A DNA stretch of 64,000 bases, taken from positions 248,001-312,000 of the forward strand of contig VXAZ01003883.1 in the NCBI GenBank assembly GCA_013399875.1, read 5' to 3'. The notes below the pieces were generated by a model that saw only the letters and a program-made list of their open reading frames with translations, searched no databases and was not told where the DNA came from. The DNA comes from Gymnorhina tibicen. Lineage: Eukaryota; Chordata; Aves; Passeriformes; Artamidae. Of the stretch, positions 25,626-37,700 are shown piece by piece. The translations under genes were made by a program, and so were the position numbers. How positions within the stretch are numbered: position 1 is the stretch's first letter; each line of letters starts with the position of its first letter.

Positions 25626-25862
25626 GATTTGTTGCCACTGGAGGTTGTGAAGGCAGGTAGAATTCTATGGTTCAAAAAAAGATTAGGCAAATTCATGGAT
25701 GAGAGGTCCATAACCAAACTCTCGAGGGATTAGGTAGGAATGTCCTCACATGTGCAGCTGATGATGCAGGAAATACCCTGGAAGAATGGACTGCATAAAT
25801 TATTCAGCTTCATTTGTCTTTCCTGAGTATTATATTTTTGTCACTGTGTGGCAAACAGCCTC
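25626..25862 (+). mobile_element. Old CR1-like LINE 3' fragment
   Basis: The sequence resembles the 3' end of older, divergent amniote CR1 lineages. It has 'CACTGGAGGTTGTGAAGGCAG', then 'TTCAAAAAAAGATTAGGCAAA', then 'TTCATGGATGAGAGGTCCAT', and later 'GAAGAATGGACTGCA'. These mirror the end of the CR1 ORF2 and the proximal 3' UTR (the VVEA...FKK..DKF.DERS-type coding motif). It lacks the ATTCTRTG 3' repeats, consistent with a different and older subfamily than the other CR1 copies here. This call rests on remembered family motifs. Confidence 0.6.
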
Positions 25863-26127
25863 AGTAGAGCAACTTTATGTCCTATGAGCAAAAAGATAAG
25901 AAATGAAAAAAGCCCCCAAAAATGGCTCAGTGGGGTATGAGTGCTTCTATGCTACAGACTGGTTGCAAAGTCAGCACACAGCTGGTCATATTTCTAATCA
26001 CAATTTAAAAAAAAATCACAAACTTCTTGCCACCAACCTTGACCACAACAGTTGTGACAGGCAGTGGTAAATCAATATATCAGTATTTACCAGAACAGAA
26101 TATGAGAGATATCAGCATATTATAAAT

Positions 26128-26157
26128 ATGTTTTATTCATGTTTGTGAATAAAACAT
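26128..26157. repeat. Perfect 12-bp inverted repeat
   Basis: ATGTTTTATTCA and TGAATAAAACAT surround the 6-base loop TGTTTG. It is AT-rich and its function is unknown. It contains AATAAA on both strands, so it could act as a bidirectional polyadenylation signal, but nothing nearby shows it is used. Confidence 0.8.
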
Positions 26158-29100
26158 GTATTATTTTTATTAAACTTCCAGGATTTAGAGAGATTAAACA
26201 TGTACAAAGTTGGTTTTTTTCCAAAGAGTTTGTTACATGAATATAGAATTGTCAATTTGTTTACATTTTCAGTATTTATTACTAAAAAACTCATTTTTAA
26301 TTTGTAAATGTATTTAACTATTGCTTTATTGCTACTTACAGAAATTTAATCTCCATTCTTTTGAAACTTAAACTTCTCAGTTTGCCAACAAGTCTCAAAT
26401 AAAAGACCATAATATATTACCATCAAATTACACAGAAAATAAATAATATGCGAGTTCAAATGATGGAGGCTGCAAAATATTAGAAATAGGCTTACCATCT
26501 TATAAATAAAACATTAGAGTTTAAGAAGAGTAACAGCACAAATTCATTGTGGCCAAGTTTTTGAAACCTGGTGACCTTAAATTAGTGGTAAAGTTAGGTG
26601 CTGTTCTGTACCAAACACTGAAACAAACAAAACAGCCAGTCTTCCTAGGAGCCAGAGAACCGCAACTTCTCTTTAGTTCATAACATCTGCAAAAATTTGA
26701 ACCATGAATATTTGGTCCACAGCTGAAAACTGGTTTCCTTTCTATGAAAACCTTATTTTGCTAAGTTTGAAATGAAGAACACAGTTCTGCCTAGAGTGCT
26801 GGAACCAAGCCTACAAGACTTTGACTAAGATCACCCTCGTAAGAGAGAAATAAACCTGGATATTGAAGAATGTAATACATGCTCTTACTGTTTTATTTTT
26901 CCGTTTTCGAAATAACTCGCAGTAGACTCCATCTCCAAAGAATTAATCAAAGTGTGTTTCAAATTTCAAATTCATTTGAAATCTGCTTAGCCAGTAAAAA
27001 GCTGGGTTTTATTGGATGCATTTACATTAAGACATCAGATGAGAGTTTATAATTTTCCTAAGATCTTTGAAATGACAATCTCTCATTCTGTGTATGCCTC
27101 ATTCAGACAGCAAATTTTCTTCAGGAAAATTGCTTTAGAATGTTTTTCATATTTTTTCCTTATTTTTTTTTAAACATAAGCATATTTTCACTTATCAGCA
27201 TGTCTTTTTTCTGCAACAAAAAGTGCAAATAAAATCCCTCATGATGCCAGAGTCTTGTAATGCAGGTTATTTGTATCATCCTCACCTATCAATATTTAAA
27301 AATATTTTTACTATCAATTGTTTGGCAAAAAAATGTTATGTTTCTGCTCATGTGTTTTTTCAACTTAATATTTTATTTTCTTTTGGCTTGTAGGGAAAAA
27401 AAGAAGGAAAATTAAGAAAAAGGTAAAGCTATTAGAAATAACCTTTCAATTTCTGGCAGAGCAAAACATAATTTACATGAATATTAATATTTTATCTTTT
27501 AAGAAATTTTTGAGCTACTAGAGTAATTTCATTGTAAACATATATCTATTATTCCTCTTAACTCTTTCATAATTTAAAAGATCCCAGAACTACTGTTGAT
27601 TCAAAATTCACACACATAAATAAGAAAATTTAAACACTTTAAACTGATTAATGTATTTTAATATCTCAATAATAGTTGATGACGCTTGACATCAACTGCT
27701 TATGCCATAACAAACTCATAAACACAGTTGAAGCTGACCAGACAAAGCAGACGTTTTTCTATAGGGCTCATATTCCACATCCCTGATGTTTAGCAATGCC
27801 TTCTTCCTTTCTTCTCATGCAGAAGCAGTTCAGTTCCATGACATCTCATGTTAAAAACAGAAACAATTACCTACCGGCTTTTTACTTGCAGCTCTGTAAC
27901 CTTTCCCTGAAGCTGCTGAGGCAGCATGTTTCAGCAACTCTCCAGCAGTATTTCCTTTGTTGTTCCCAGCTTGTTGTGCTGTTGGCATTCTCATGGCCTG
28001 ATAGCTGCAAACCCCTGATTTTACTGTTGTCGTGGGGTTTCATGGGAGACTATTATCAGGGATGAGAGAATTATCTTACCCACCTCTCTTTAGCTCTTGC
28101 TTTGTAGTTTTTAGTTTAAATTAGAGAAAACAAAGATGGGGCATAACAAAATATTATTCATATAAATACTTGGCAAATATTGCTCTTTATGTGCAGAGAT
28201 GCTTAAAAACCAATGTGTAACATTTGCTCTTGTTTGCATAGTCCTGTTGGCACCAAGATCAGAAACAAGAGCAACCAAGGTCAGGAAGAGAGTGGGGACA
28301 GTCCCGATGAAAAGTATGCAGTACTAGCAGAAAGCATGATGACAAACACTCATGACTGGTTGCAATGGAAAAAGTGCTGTCAGTTTTCTTTCCAGATGGC
28401 CAGAAATCAGTTTTTCCTTTCCTTTTTCTGTTTCGCTCTTCCTTTTTTTACATATTTTTTCCCCAAAAGCAACTCAGACTGTCGAATTCTGTGTATGTTA
28501 TAAACTACAGAACCCAATGGTAAATCTTTATGTGCTTAAACCTGCCTCAGCATTCTTCATGAATCTCCATCATTCAGAAACTGCCTCATAAGTGACTGGC
28601 TGATCAATTTTAGAAGAGATGTCAGCAAGCACTATTTATCTTCTTGACACCAAGCTGGGACACTGGAATAGCCTGTCTTGAAGAAGCAGCCATATTCATT
28701 AGGTATCCTCATCACAACATAAAGGAAGAGGCCGAACTAAGAGACATGGGTGCATGCCCACTAGCAAAAAAATTCCAGAAAAGGTGATAGGGAGGAAAAG
28801 TTTCTAAATATGTTCAATACCTTACCAGATATTCGTAAATATATGGGAAACATGAAATTACTAGTTCTAAATCTGGTGTGATCCTTGTTCACTCAGTAAA
28901 TTTTATAATGTACTATTGCATGATGTGGTAACACCTTGGAAAATGCTTTAAACTGCACAGCTGCCAACGACAGCAAAAGAACATAATAATAAAGGAAAAA
29001 ATATAAATATAAATATAAATTCAGAGAAACCCAGAAGGAGCAGGGACAAATTCAGTCACTGGGTGTGAGCAAGTAGAGAGTAAAAAGGAAGAAGATACTC

Positions 29101-29936
29101 AGCTATAAAGACCAGAAAAGATAAAAGCCCACTGAAATTATTACAACTATCTTTTATATAGATTCAGAGTCTGAATTTATTTTTAAAAAAGAAGCGGGGA
29201 GAAAAGTAAGAATAAAGGCAGAGGAAAGAGGAGGAGGAGCTGTTCCACATGAAGAAAGAGAGGGTGTGTTATGAAAACCTTCAGAGTCAGGCAGAAGCGA
29301 AGGGGAAGGAATGAGAGCTTTTGGAAAGAGATAAAAGACAGAAACAGCTAAAGATTAACACAGAAGCTCTTTCCTGGAACTGCGCTTTGAATTTTTCTTT
29401 TGCAACTGTATTTCTGAACTCCTGATGAAGACCCTGCCCTTCAAATCTATTCACATTAAACTGTGTGGGGCAGGTTTTGGGTTTTTTTTTAAATTTGCTC
29501 AGAAATATAAGAATCCCAGAGGCTGAAAAAACACTAATCTACAGGAAGTTTGGAAAAATAACAAAATATTTTCCACCGATACTGAGTTAGAAGTGCAAGA
29601 AATCTGAGCCTTTGCCTTTTACAAAAAATGAAGGGAGAAAAAGGGTTCCCAAGTAACAGAGAGAGACCACCTGCAACAGCTCCATGTCAAACGGGGCCTA
29701 ACTGTCTGAATAGCAAGAAATTTGGATTTCTTGACTTAGACCTCTGTTTCTTATTTCATATTTCTGACAGCACACAGTACTGCTAATAATATTGAATGTC
29801 AGTGTTCAGGAGGGTTATGCAACCACAATGCGTAAGCAACATTCCAATACAAATCCAGTTCTGAAGAAAACTAGAAAAGCAGACATTGAAGTGTAGTATT
29901 CATGTAAATCAGATCCTGGTTTAAGAGTGGGAAATT

Positions 29937-30317
29937 ATGGAATTTCATTCCAGTGTCTTACTGATGAAGCTGTATATCTCATTTATGAATGATCAGCACA
30001 ATGTGAAGTTACTCATAATGGTGATGAAAAAATGTGAAGGCAAGGGCACGGAAGTCTGTATTACCTGTGGACATGTAGATAACACAGTTACCTATCAAAT
30101 CAAGATGTGCAACTTGGCTTCTGTTAAACAGCACATGAGAATTCAGTTTCCTGGAACAGGTCCAGGAAATGACCACTATGTTATCCGAGACTTCTCCTCA
30201 ACTAGACTGGATTCACCTCAGCACACACATATGCACAAGGAAAATGAGAAGATCCTTCTGCTTTGGGACAAAAAAACCAGGGAGCTACTACAATACATTC
30301 AGCAAGATCACATATAA
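29937..30317 (+). other. Unrecognised 126-codon ORF
   Basis: This is one of the longest plus-strand ORFs in non-repetitive DNA of the window. The translation has a balanced composition and a Cys-rich start (CEGKGTEVCITCGHV at about residues 33-47) followed by a charged C-terminus. I recognise no domain and see no promoter, splice framing or polyadenylation signal that commits it to being a gene. A chance ORF is the default explanation. A retrocopy fragment is the alternative. Confidence 0.2.
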
Positions 30318-30390
30318 CACAGTAGATCTTTCATGAGTGGTGGTCTTTGCATTTCTAATGTAGCTGATAAAACTATAGCAAATTTGTATC

Positions 30391-30436
30391 ATTCCGATCT
30401 GTTCTCCAAAGCAAATTCTGATCTGTTCTCCAAAGC
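30391..30436. repeat. 24-bp tandem duplication
   Basis: Two head-to-tail copies of ATTC(C/T)GATCTGTTCTCCAAAGC with period 24 and about one difference. This is consistent with a recent replication-slippage duplication. Confidence 0.8.
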
Positions 30437-33400
30437 TGCCTCAAAGTCAGTCAGGTAACCTTTTACATTTGTTTCATCTATGCTCATGTACGTGTTGTCT
30501 CTCCCAGTTTAATTTGGTATTTTTTGAAACTTTTTTAAAGTCTTGTCCAGTACTGAACACCATTGGCTCAGATTAAATAGCTAACATTATTTTTTGTCTA
30601 AGAAGGAAAAATTAAAACATTGCAGCCATGATATATTTATAAAGGATGACACTAAAAAACTTTACCTCACCATGAAACTTCCACATCAGTTGAAGAAATC
30701 TTGATGTGTACTGGCCTACATCTGTCTGTTCACACAGTCAGCTGCAAGAATATTTAAAAAAATTAGCATTGTGTCAGTTGAGAGTATAATGCTTTCATGA
30801 CTCTGGCAAAGATCACTGCAGGGACTGCTTTGGTACACCAAGCTGGAGAGAGACTGCTGTGATAAAGTATCATAGCTGGAATTAAAGAGGACCATCACAG
30901 AAAGAAGTTAATATGAATACGACATGAAACTATTTAAGGAGAGAGAAAAGAACAGAAGGAGTGCACACAGTGCTATCATATAAAGGACTTAATTACCTGA
31001 CTATTCAGAAACTTTCTCTCCAAAGTGCTGTGACCTACAGCAAAAGGAATTATAAAATGAAGTGAGATAAGGGATAGAAATGAGATTGCCATTGTCTGAA
31101 ACTTCAAATATTTCCATTAAACAAAGTCAAAGAAGACCTTAGAGCCCAAGATAGAGGAAAAGTTGCTAAATATTGCAGGAGAATTTGCAAGATAAAATTA
31201 TCAAAATATTGTAGCCCTTCCAGCATAAAGGCAGATAATAATAAGGAAACATGACATTAGGGCAGTGTATGAGTGAAATTAGTAAAGATTCATCATTATA
31301 GAAAGTAGCAATATGCAAAGCTGCATCAGCAGTAGGCCCTATAATCTGGAGTATGTGATCCACAGCTTTAGTTGGATGAAATGCCATGGGTTACCTCTAT
31401 CCTGCAAAGGGACCATAAGACTCCTGAATAAAATCAAACTTTTATTCATTTGAAACTTTGATTTTCTCTGATTCTTTAATGTCTTGCAATCCTATAAAAC
31501 ACCTACTAGACAAAATGAATTCAGGTTTTTTTAATAATTCAACAGTAAGCCTCCTCTCTCCGCATTCTGCAAAACCTAAATGCCATTTCAGCATCACACT
31601 TCTGTTTTTCCAGTCATCTGTTTCTGCCCAGTGGCAGACCCTGCATGCACCCTTTGCTCTTACAGTAGTTTGGCTGCTGGAATTCAGGCACCAGGTGAGA
31701 GGCTCCCAGATGTCATGGGTCAGCCACGTCCATGGTTTACCCCTGGCCCAGGGGAGACACTTTCAGCTGAGGATCCTGCCTTGGCCCTACCTGATCTACA
31801 GCTCCTGCTGCCCTGTAGATGAGTGCCTGCCCACAGGTGCTGTGAGGCTCAAATGCAGGACAGCATCCCTGGTCTTGGCCATTCTCAGAAAGGTCTCAGA
31901 TCCGTCTCAGCACCATGGACTGGCCAAATGATCCAAACTTTCACTCCATCCTGGTGGCTACACTCAGCCTTTCCTGTTTCTTCTGAAACCTCAGTTGTGT
32001 TAATAAAATCTGTTTAATTCTTTCACTTTGATTGTTCTCAAAATGTTCCTAAAATCTGACTTCTGCAGCACCTCCTCTTCTGTACCCCAGCTGAGGAAAG
32101 AAAATGCAGTCCTATGGCTGCTAAATCTACATGTACATTCCTGTACTGATATTCCCTTTCTTCTCACTTTAAAGTTTATATGGATTTATATTAATGGATC
32201 TAACAAGATGCTTGCAAACCTCTATGAATGGAATGGTATTTGGGAATCCGGACTTTGAACATATACTACTTGGTCATAGGAGCTATTAATGCAAGATGAA
32301 TTGCCTGTGGGGGATGCTTGCTTCTTTTTTTTTTGACTACATGAAAACTAGTGTGACAATCTTAAACACAAATATCTAGAGTTGGTCAAGAGAAATTTTC
32401 TTTCTTTTTCTGTTTTTTTTTTTTTGTCTTAGAGCATCCACTGATTTTGGTTTCAGTATAAGTCTTAAAAATATTTGTAAATAATTAAAAATATTCACCT
32501 TTTTTTAAAATCAAAGTAATTTGTCTCACCTGTCATGGTAATCTACCAAGTATTTTTTCTGCTCTATGGGCTCTGCTGCCTACAGATTTAATAGTCAGAG
32601 GACACTGACAGTGAGGCATCTCTGTATATAGCCAGGACCTCTTTATAAAAACTGCTATAAGAAACAATGTATACAGGTCTGCAACTAAACTTAATGTCAC
32701 AACACATTGTGTAATTGTAAGGCTTAGACAAATACCACTGCAGCATCCTGTCTATCCATCAGCAAAAAAACATGTATACATAACTCCTATGCATGGCTGC
32801 ACACATTTTAAGTGCAGTACTATGTTTGAGGAAGGATAACAGATTTCCAGAACCATAAAACTTTCATAAAGTTAAGGGTAATATTCAGAAATGTGGCCAG
32901 CACACATAAATCATAATTTTGATTATAATTTGAAAATATCCCACAGATAAGCAAGCATATGTTGTTGCAGATCGCAGTTTTCTTCCTCTTTTTTCCCTCT
33001 CCCTCTGTTTTCCATGAGAAAAGGGGAGTGGAAGGGATGTAAACATTCTTCTATCTACGACTGAAGTGCTTTGTATAACTTCCTTGTCATTATTTAATTT
33101 CTTGATGGAGTACAGATTCAATACAAAAATAAGTGATGTTGAAACACAAAGAAAACAGCAAATGGTGGTGAAACGTTTATGTCAATTATAACCTCAAAAA
33201 TTTGTGTGAGGTTATGAAGTGAAATATGTAGGTCATATCTTCCTTTTGGGTGCTCTTTTGTTACATCATGATCATGTTACAGGAAGAATATGAAGGTAAA
33301 ACTTGTATTGAAATACAAATATGTACTAACCAGAAGTTTCCTGTTTCAAATAGTAATCAGTAGAAATTACCTGGGGGGGCAGGGAGGGGAGGAATTAAGA

Positions 33401-33629
33401 TTCAGGATTAAATATCTGAAGCTAACAACAAGTCTTAAATACCCTTACTTGCTGGAGAGATCTTGTTAAAAAGTAGAATATGGCCCATTAATCCATTAAT
33501 CTCTGTCAAGACATAATCTTTGTTGTCCCAGTGAAAAAACTTATGTCCACAAAAGGTGGACACCACTCCTTGGTTTTGGAGCACCACAACAGCAATTCTA
33601 ATCCTTCATATATAAAGACCTGTGATCTT

Positions 33630-34735
33630 CATGTGGTCACTAGTGGAGTCCTCCAGGGATCCTGTTGGGCCAGGTCCTTTTTAACGTCTTTATTTGTGAT
33701 CTGGATGAGGGGATTGAGTCTACCATTAACAGTTTTGTAGATGACACCAAGATGGGTCGAAGTGTTGATCTGCTGGAGGGTAGGAGGGCTCTGTAGAGGA
33801 ATCTGGACAGGCTGCATTGATGGGCCAGTTCCCACAATATGAGGTTAAACAAAGCCAAGTGCTGAGTCCTGTACTTTGGCCACAACAACCCCGTGCAGCG
33901 CTACAGGCTGGGGACAGAGTGAGTGGAAAGAGGCCCAGTGGGAAAGGACCTGGGGTGCTGGTCAACAGCTGGATGAACATGAGCAAGCAGTGAGCCCAGG
34001 TGGCCAAGAAGAGGAATGGCCTGTGTGAGGAATAGTGTGGCCAGCAGGACCAGGGCACTGATTGTCCCCCTGTACCTGGCACTGGTGAGGCCACATCTTG
34101 AGTGCCATGTCCAGTTCTGGGCCCCTCAGTTCAGGGAGGACACTGAAGTGCTGGAATGGGTCCAGAGAAGGGCAACAAATCTGTTGAAGGGACAGGGGCA
34201 CAAGTCCTATGAGGAGTGGCTGAGGAAGCTGAGGTTGTTCAGCCTGGAGAAGCGGAGATTCAGGGATGACCTTATCACTCTCTGAACAACCTGAACGCTC
34301 TCTACAACTACCTGAAAGGAGGCTGTAACCAGGGGGGGGGTGGCCTTTTCTCCCAGGTAACAAATGATAGGACAAGAGGAAATGACCTCAACCTGCTCCA
34401 GGGGAGGTTTAAGTTGGACATTAGAAAGAATTTTTTCACGGGAAGGATGATTAGGTATTGGAACGAGCTGCCCAGGGAGGTGGTGGAGTCACCATCCCTG
34501 AAGGGGTTTAACATGATCACAATGTAATAAAAAAGCAAGGTCTTTTGGTTGTGTGTAAGCCAGATCCAGTTAACATGTCCAATATTTTTTCATAGCAATA
34601 CTTTTTCCTGTCTAGAATACAGAATGTTCACCATCCCTGGATGTGGTACTTAGTGCCATGATCTAGTTGACATGGGTCATAGATTGAACTTGATGATGTC
34701 AGAAGTCTTTTCCAGACTAATTGATTCTGTAATCT
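33630..34735 (+). mobile_element. CR1: 5'-truncated CR1 LINE with ORF2 remnant
   Basis: The longest transposon copy in the window. From about 33636 the sequence encodes the C-terminal part of the CR1 reverse transcriptase, including the FVDD catalytic-type motif at 33734-33745 (usual form FADD). The downstream CR1 C-terminal region follows ([17 protein letters not shown], then [13 protein letters not shown]). Beyond it lie the standard 3' region ('TGGTACTTAGTGCCATGATC' at about 34644-34663) and a terminal GATTCTGTAATC at 34724-34735. It is 5'-truncated, as is usual for CR1. A segment at about 34511-34627 does not match CR1 (see the findings). The subfamily looks like those common in neoavian or passerine genomes. 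Confidence 0.95.
33636..34480 (+). pseudogene. Broken CR1 ORF2 (reverse transcriptase C-terminal part)
   Basis: This is a fragment of the LINE ORF2 protein, which would nick target DNA and reverse-transcribe the element RNA. The recognisable order is VTSGVLQGS (RT region, frame starting at 33531), then a frameshift, then [21 protein letters not shown] (33731-33793). An in-frame TAG follows at 33794-33796. Similarity resumes in the same frame at 34016-34285 ([25 protein letters not shown]...). A stop in that frame comes just after DDLITL and further frames cover the rest. The endonuclease domain and most of the RT are absent. It cannot make a functional protein. Confidence 0.9.
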
Positions 34736-37700
34736 CCTCTGCTTTGACAGTATCTGGAATCTAATTTTTAGACATCAGCTCACATCAATGAATACTATCA
34801 ACTAGTTGTTTAATTCAATCCTATTTTGACAAGACTGCCTTTTCAACGTACTTAACAAGCAGATTATTATCAAAATATATTTCTGCCCAGGATAACTGCA
34901 ATAATTTTGTCTTTTTAAATAAAAAGCTGTTATTTTTGATTGTTTATTGGCTATTTTTTCCCCAGATTGATTTTTAAAATTTTTTCTAATCGATTTTATT
35001 TTTTAATTTCACCAGTAACTGCCATTGAAATTTTCTAAGAGCCTAAAAAAGAAAAAACTGTTATTAAACGTACACTAATTCTTCAAATGGCTGTTTAATA
35101 TTATAAATCCATTTAACTTTATACAAAATTGTAAACTTCCTAGGCTTGCTGATCATTACATGCGGCAAGTGCCATGAAAGCCTCCGTCTGTTTATGAATC
35201 CATCTGGCAATCAGAACACTCATATAAGCAAGAAAAAACAATAAGAAAATATCTCTTCAAAATTACTTCCTTTCTTCTTTCTCCTACAATCATTTCTTTT
35301 TTCTTCCTAGAGAGATGATACTGTCTCCATACATGTACTGTAGACAATAGTCATTTGACATCTTCACACCTTAAAGTCTAATCAGCTTTGGGTTATTATA
35401 ACCCCTGCATAATAGATAAAATATTCTAAAAATGCAAACTCAAACCCATTTCGCTGTGTAATTACAATGGCCGTAATGAATGAAGACAAATGATAAGAAA
35501 AATAGAAACAGGATCTCATTCACAACAAGCTAGTTCCTAGGGAATATTAGTAATTTAAGAAGAAAGAAAACAGTGCACTTGAATTCTTATCCGTTGAGCA
35601 CAATTATGAATTCTGTTTTCTCAATATGAATTTCTTTGTCAGAAGGCTGCCTAGAATTGACTGTACAGGATTTCTCTGAAGACTAGCACAACAAAGCACA
35701 GACAAGTAGAGCATTTTAGCAAAGTCCCTACTGTCAACCCCAGTATATGCTGAAAAAATTAAAACAACTACAAACAAAAATTTATCATTATTCTTACTAA
35801 TGGGAAAGTAAATAAGAATTCATCCTTTACAGGTGTAGAGAGAAACATGCAATGCAAATTGTTTAAGGTTTAGAGGAAAAATAGAAACTTGAATAATCCC
35901 ACTTTAGGCATAGTTTTATTCAGACTGGGTAGAAAATCACCACCACTACATAAAGAAACTTTTGCACTAGATCAATGGGTTATGTTCAACTGTCAACAGT
36001 TTCAGGAGAAAAAATGATACTTTGTAGAAATAAAGAGTACAATGGATTTAGTCTCTATAAGGCAGTGATTAAAGACTAACTTTATGCACATCAGTGAGAG
36101 TGGGAGAGCATATCCAGTTCCTCCTTTAAATGGTGCTGGGCTTGAATGCAGATTTCATACAATACAAATGAAAATTCTGAATTTCTGTCTTTCACATTGT
36201 TTCTTAGGTTTTTAAATTTTGCCCATGAAAAGACTGTATCAAGATATGTCCTTAGAAAACTGAGAGGAGGTCCGAAAATCTCTGTTTCTCTGCCTTAATT
36301 CCATGTGTCAGAACTCTCCTTCAGTTAGAAATCCTGTACTCAACTGTGAGTGCTGAAAGTACTGTTACCATGCTGGCCCATAAATATTTGGCAGCAGCAT
36401 ACAATGCAGGAAATTAGGAGCAATCCATTTTTATATCAGTTGGCAGAATGTGCCAACCATGTGGTCCTAAAAATAATATAATTTCCCCATTAATACTGCA
36501 TCAGACATTTCAGAGAAGAACTGGGACTCTGAGCTTTAATTTTCAAAAATCTCCGTAAAGTTGAGCAGTTTCTTCACTGTCCACTTGCTGTCAAAGAATT
36601 TATATAAACTGTACACATTAGATCACTTTAGAGAAAGCAAAAATAGGCTGAAGACCATAGTAAAATCTTTAAAAGGAAGTGACAATCTTGTTAACTCTAC
36701 AATGGAGAGAAATAATAATTATAAAAAAGTGAAATCAGTTTAAAAAAAAGTAATTTAACTACAAAAAATGGTTTGTATGTTTTTTATGTTGTAAGATTGC
36801 CCAAACTCTACTTTTTCACAAAGGAGTAGAAATGAAAATGTGAGTGTATAACAATTTAACATCCATTCTTCTTCTTTTATCTGAAATATTTAGGTCTGGA
36901 ATAATAATAATTATATTGTCAAGATTTCAGTTATACTAACATTAATTTCTTGGCTTTACACATCTATGTGTAGAGCTTTTTATACATAATTTTTACTTTA
37001 CATGTCTATATAGATACTTCTGTCTGTCCATATGGTATGCTTTCTTTTTGCCCATAAACAAGATTTTGACCATAAAAAATACACGAGTTCATTTGCAATT
37101 AGATATTGCTGAAGTATAATTAAAAATTCGTGCCAGCTGGAGACATCAGTTGCTTTGGTTTTTAATAGTGTCTGGTAGCAAAGAGTTTTCTTTTTTGCTC
37201 TAACTTTGTAATCTGTGTAGTCCACACATGGTTTATAGCCAAGTAACTATGATGTGGCTATTGAGGAATACTTTTAATTATTTTTCTTGCTGTAATACTG
37301 AAGAGTTGTAAGCATGGACTTAGGACCCATTGAATACATAGTTTGCAAAGACATAAACTTATTCTTTTCCAAGAGAATTCACAGAACAAATCAGGAGATG
37401 GATTCAGGGATGCAGGAAATCAAGAGCGTGCCAGCTAACAATGGCAATACTGGTGGGTGAGAGAGAAAATGTCTTGCTGGGGATGCTTACAAGAATATCT
37501 GATACATTAGGAGAGTGATAGTTGGTGTAGTATGCTGGATAGCTGCCTTAGAAACACAATCTATTTTTCATTGTTAGGGAGAAAGTTTCTTGATGCTAAA
37601 TATAAACTCTTTGAGAGCTGAGATGCTTCTCTGTGCAAGATTACCTGCCAAAACTGTGTGTTAGTGAGGTCACAGAAAAAGAGAGGTAAAATTTAGACAA

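Larger units (their letters stand above)
25863..33629. other. Unassigned AT-rich DNA with scattered unexplained ORFs
   Basis: No recognisable gene. Minor structures: a perfect 12-bp inverted repeat (26128-26157), an (ATAAAT)n run at 29001-29020, a 24-bp tandem duplication at 30391-30436, a T13 run at 32413-32425 and a G7 run near 33373. A GC-richer segment at about 31560-32010 carries a 157-codon plus-strand ORF (31458-31931). It ends near an AATAAAA at about 32001, which is ambiguous for a degenerate LTR. 26900-27110 and 28243-28330 are mixed-complexity stretches. Confidence 0.5.

Noticed and set aside
31458..31931. 157-codon plus-strand ORF, the longest in the window
   Set aside because: It overlaps other open frames in a GC-richer patch, has no recognisable domain and no coherent exon signals. 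I treat it as chance or transposon-derived.
33629..34375. Minus-strand ORFs of 68-137 codons
   Set aside because: They are antisense shadows of the CR1 ORF2 remnant, which is recognisable only on the plus strand.
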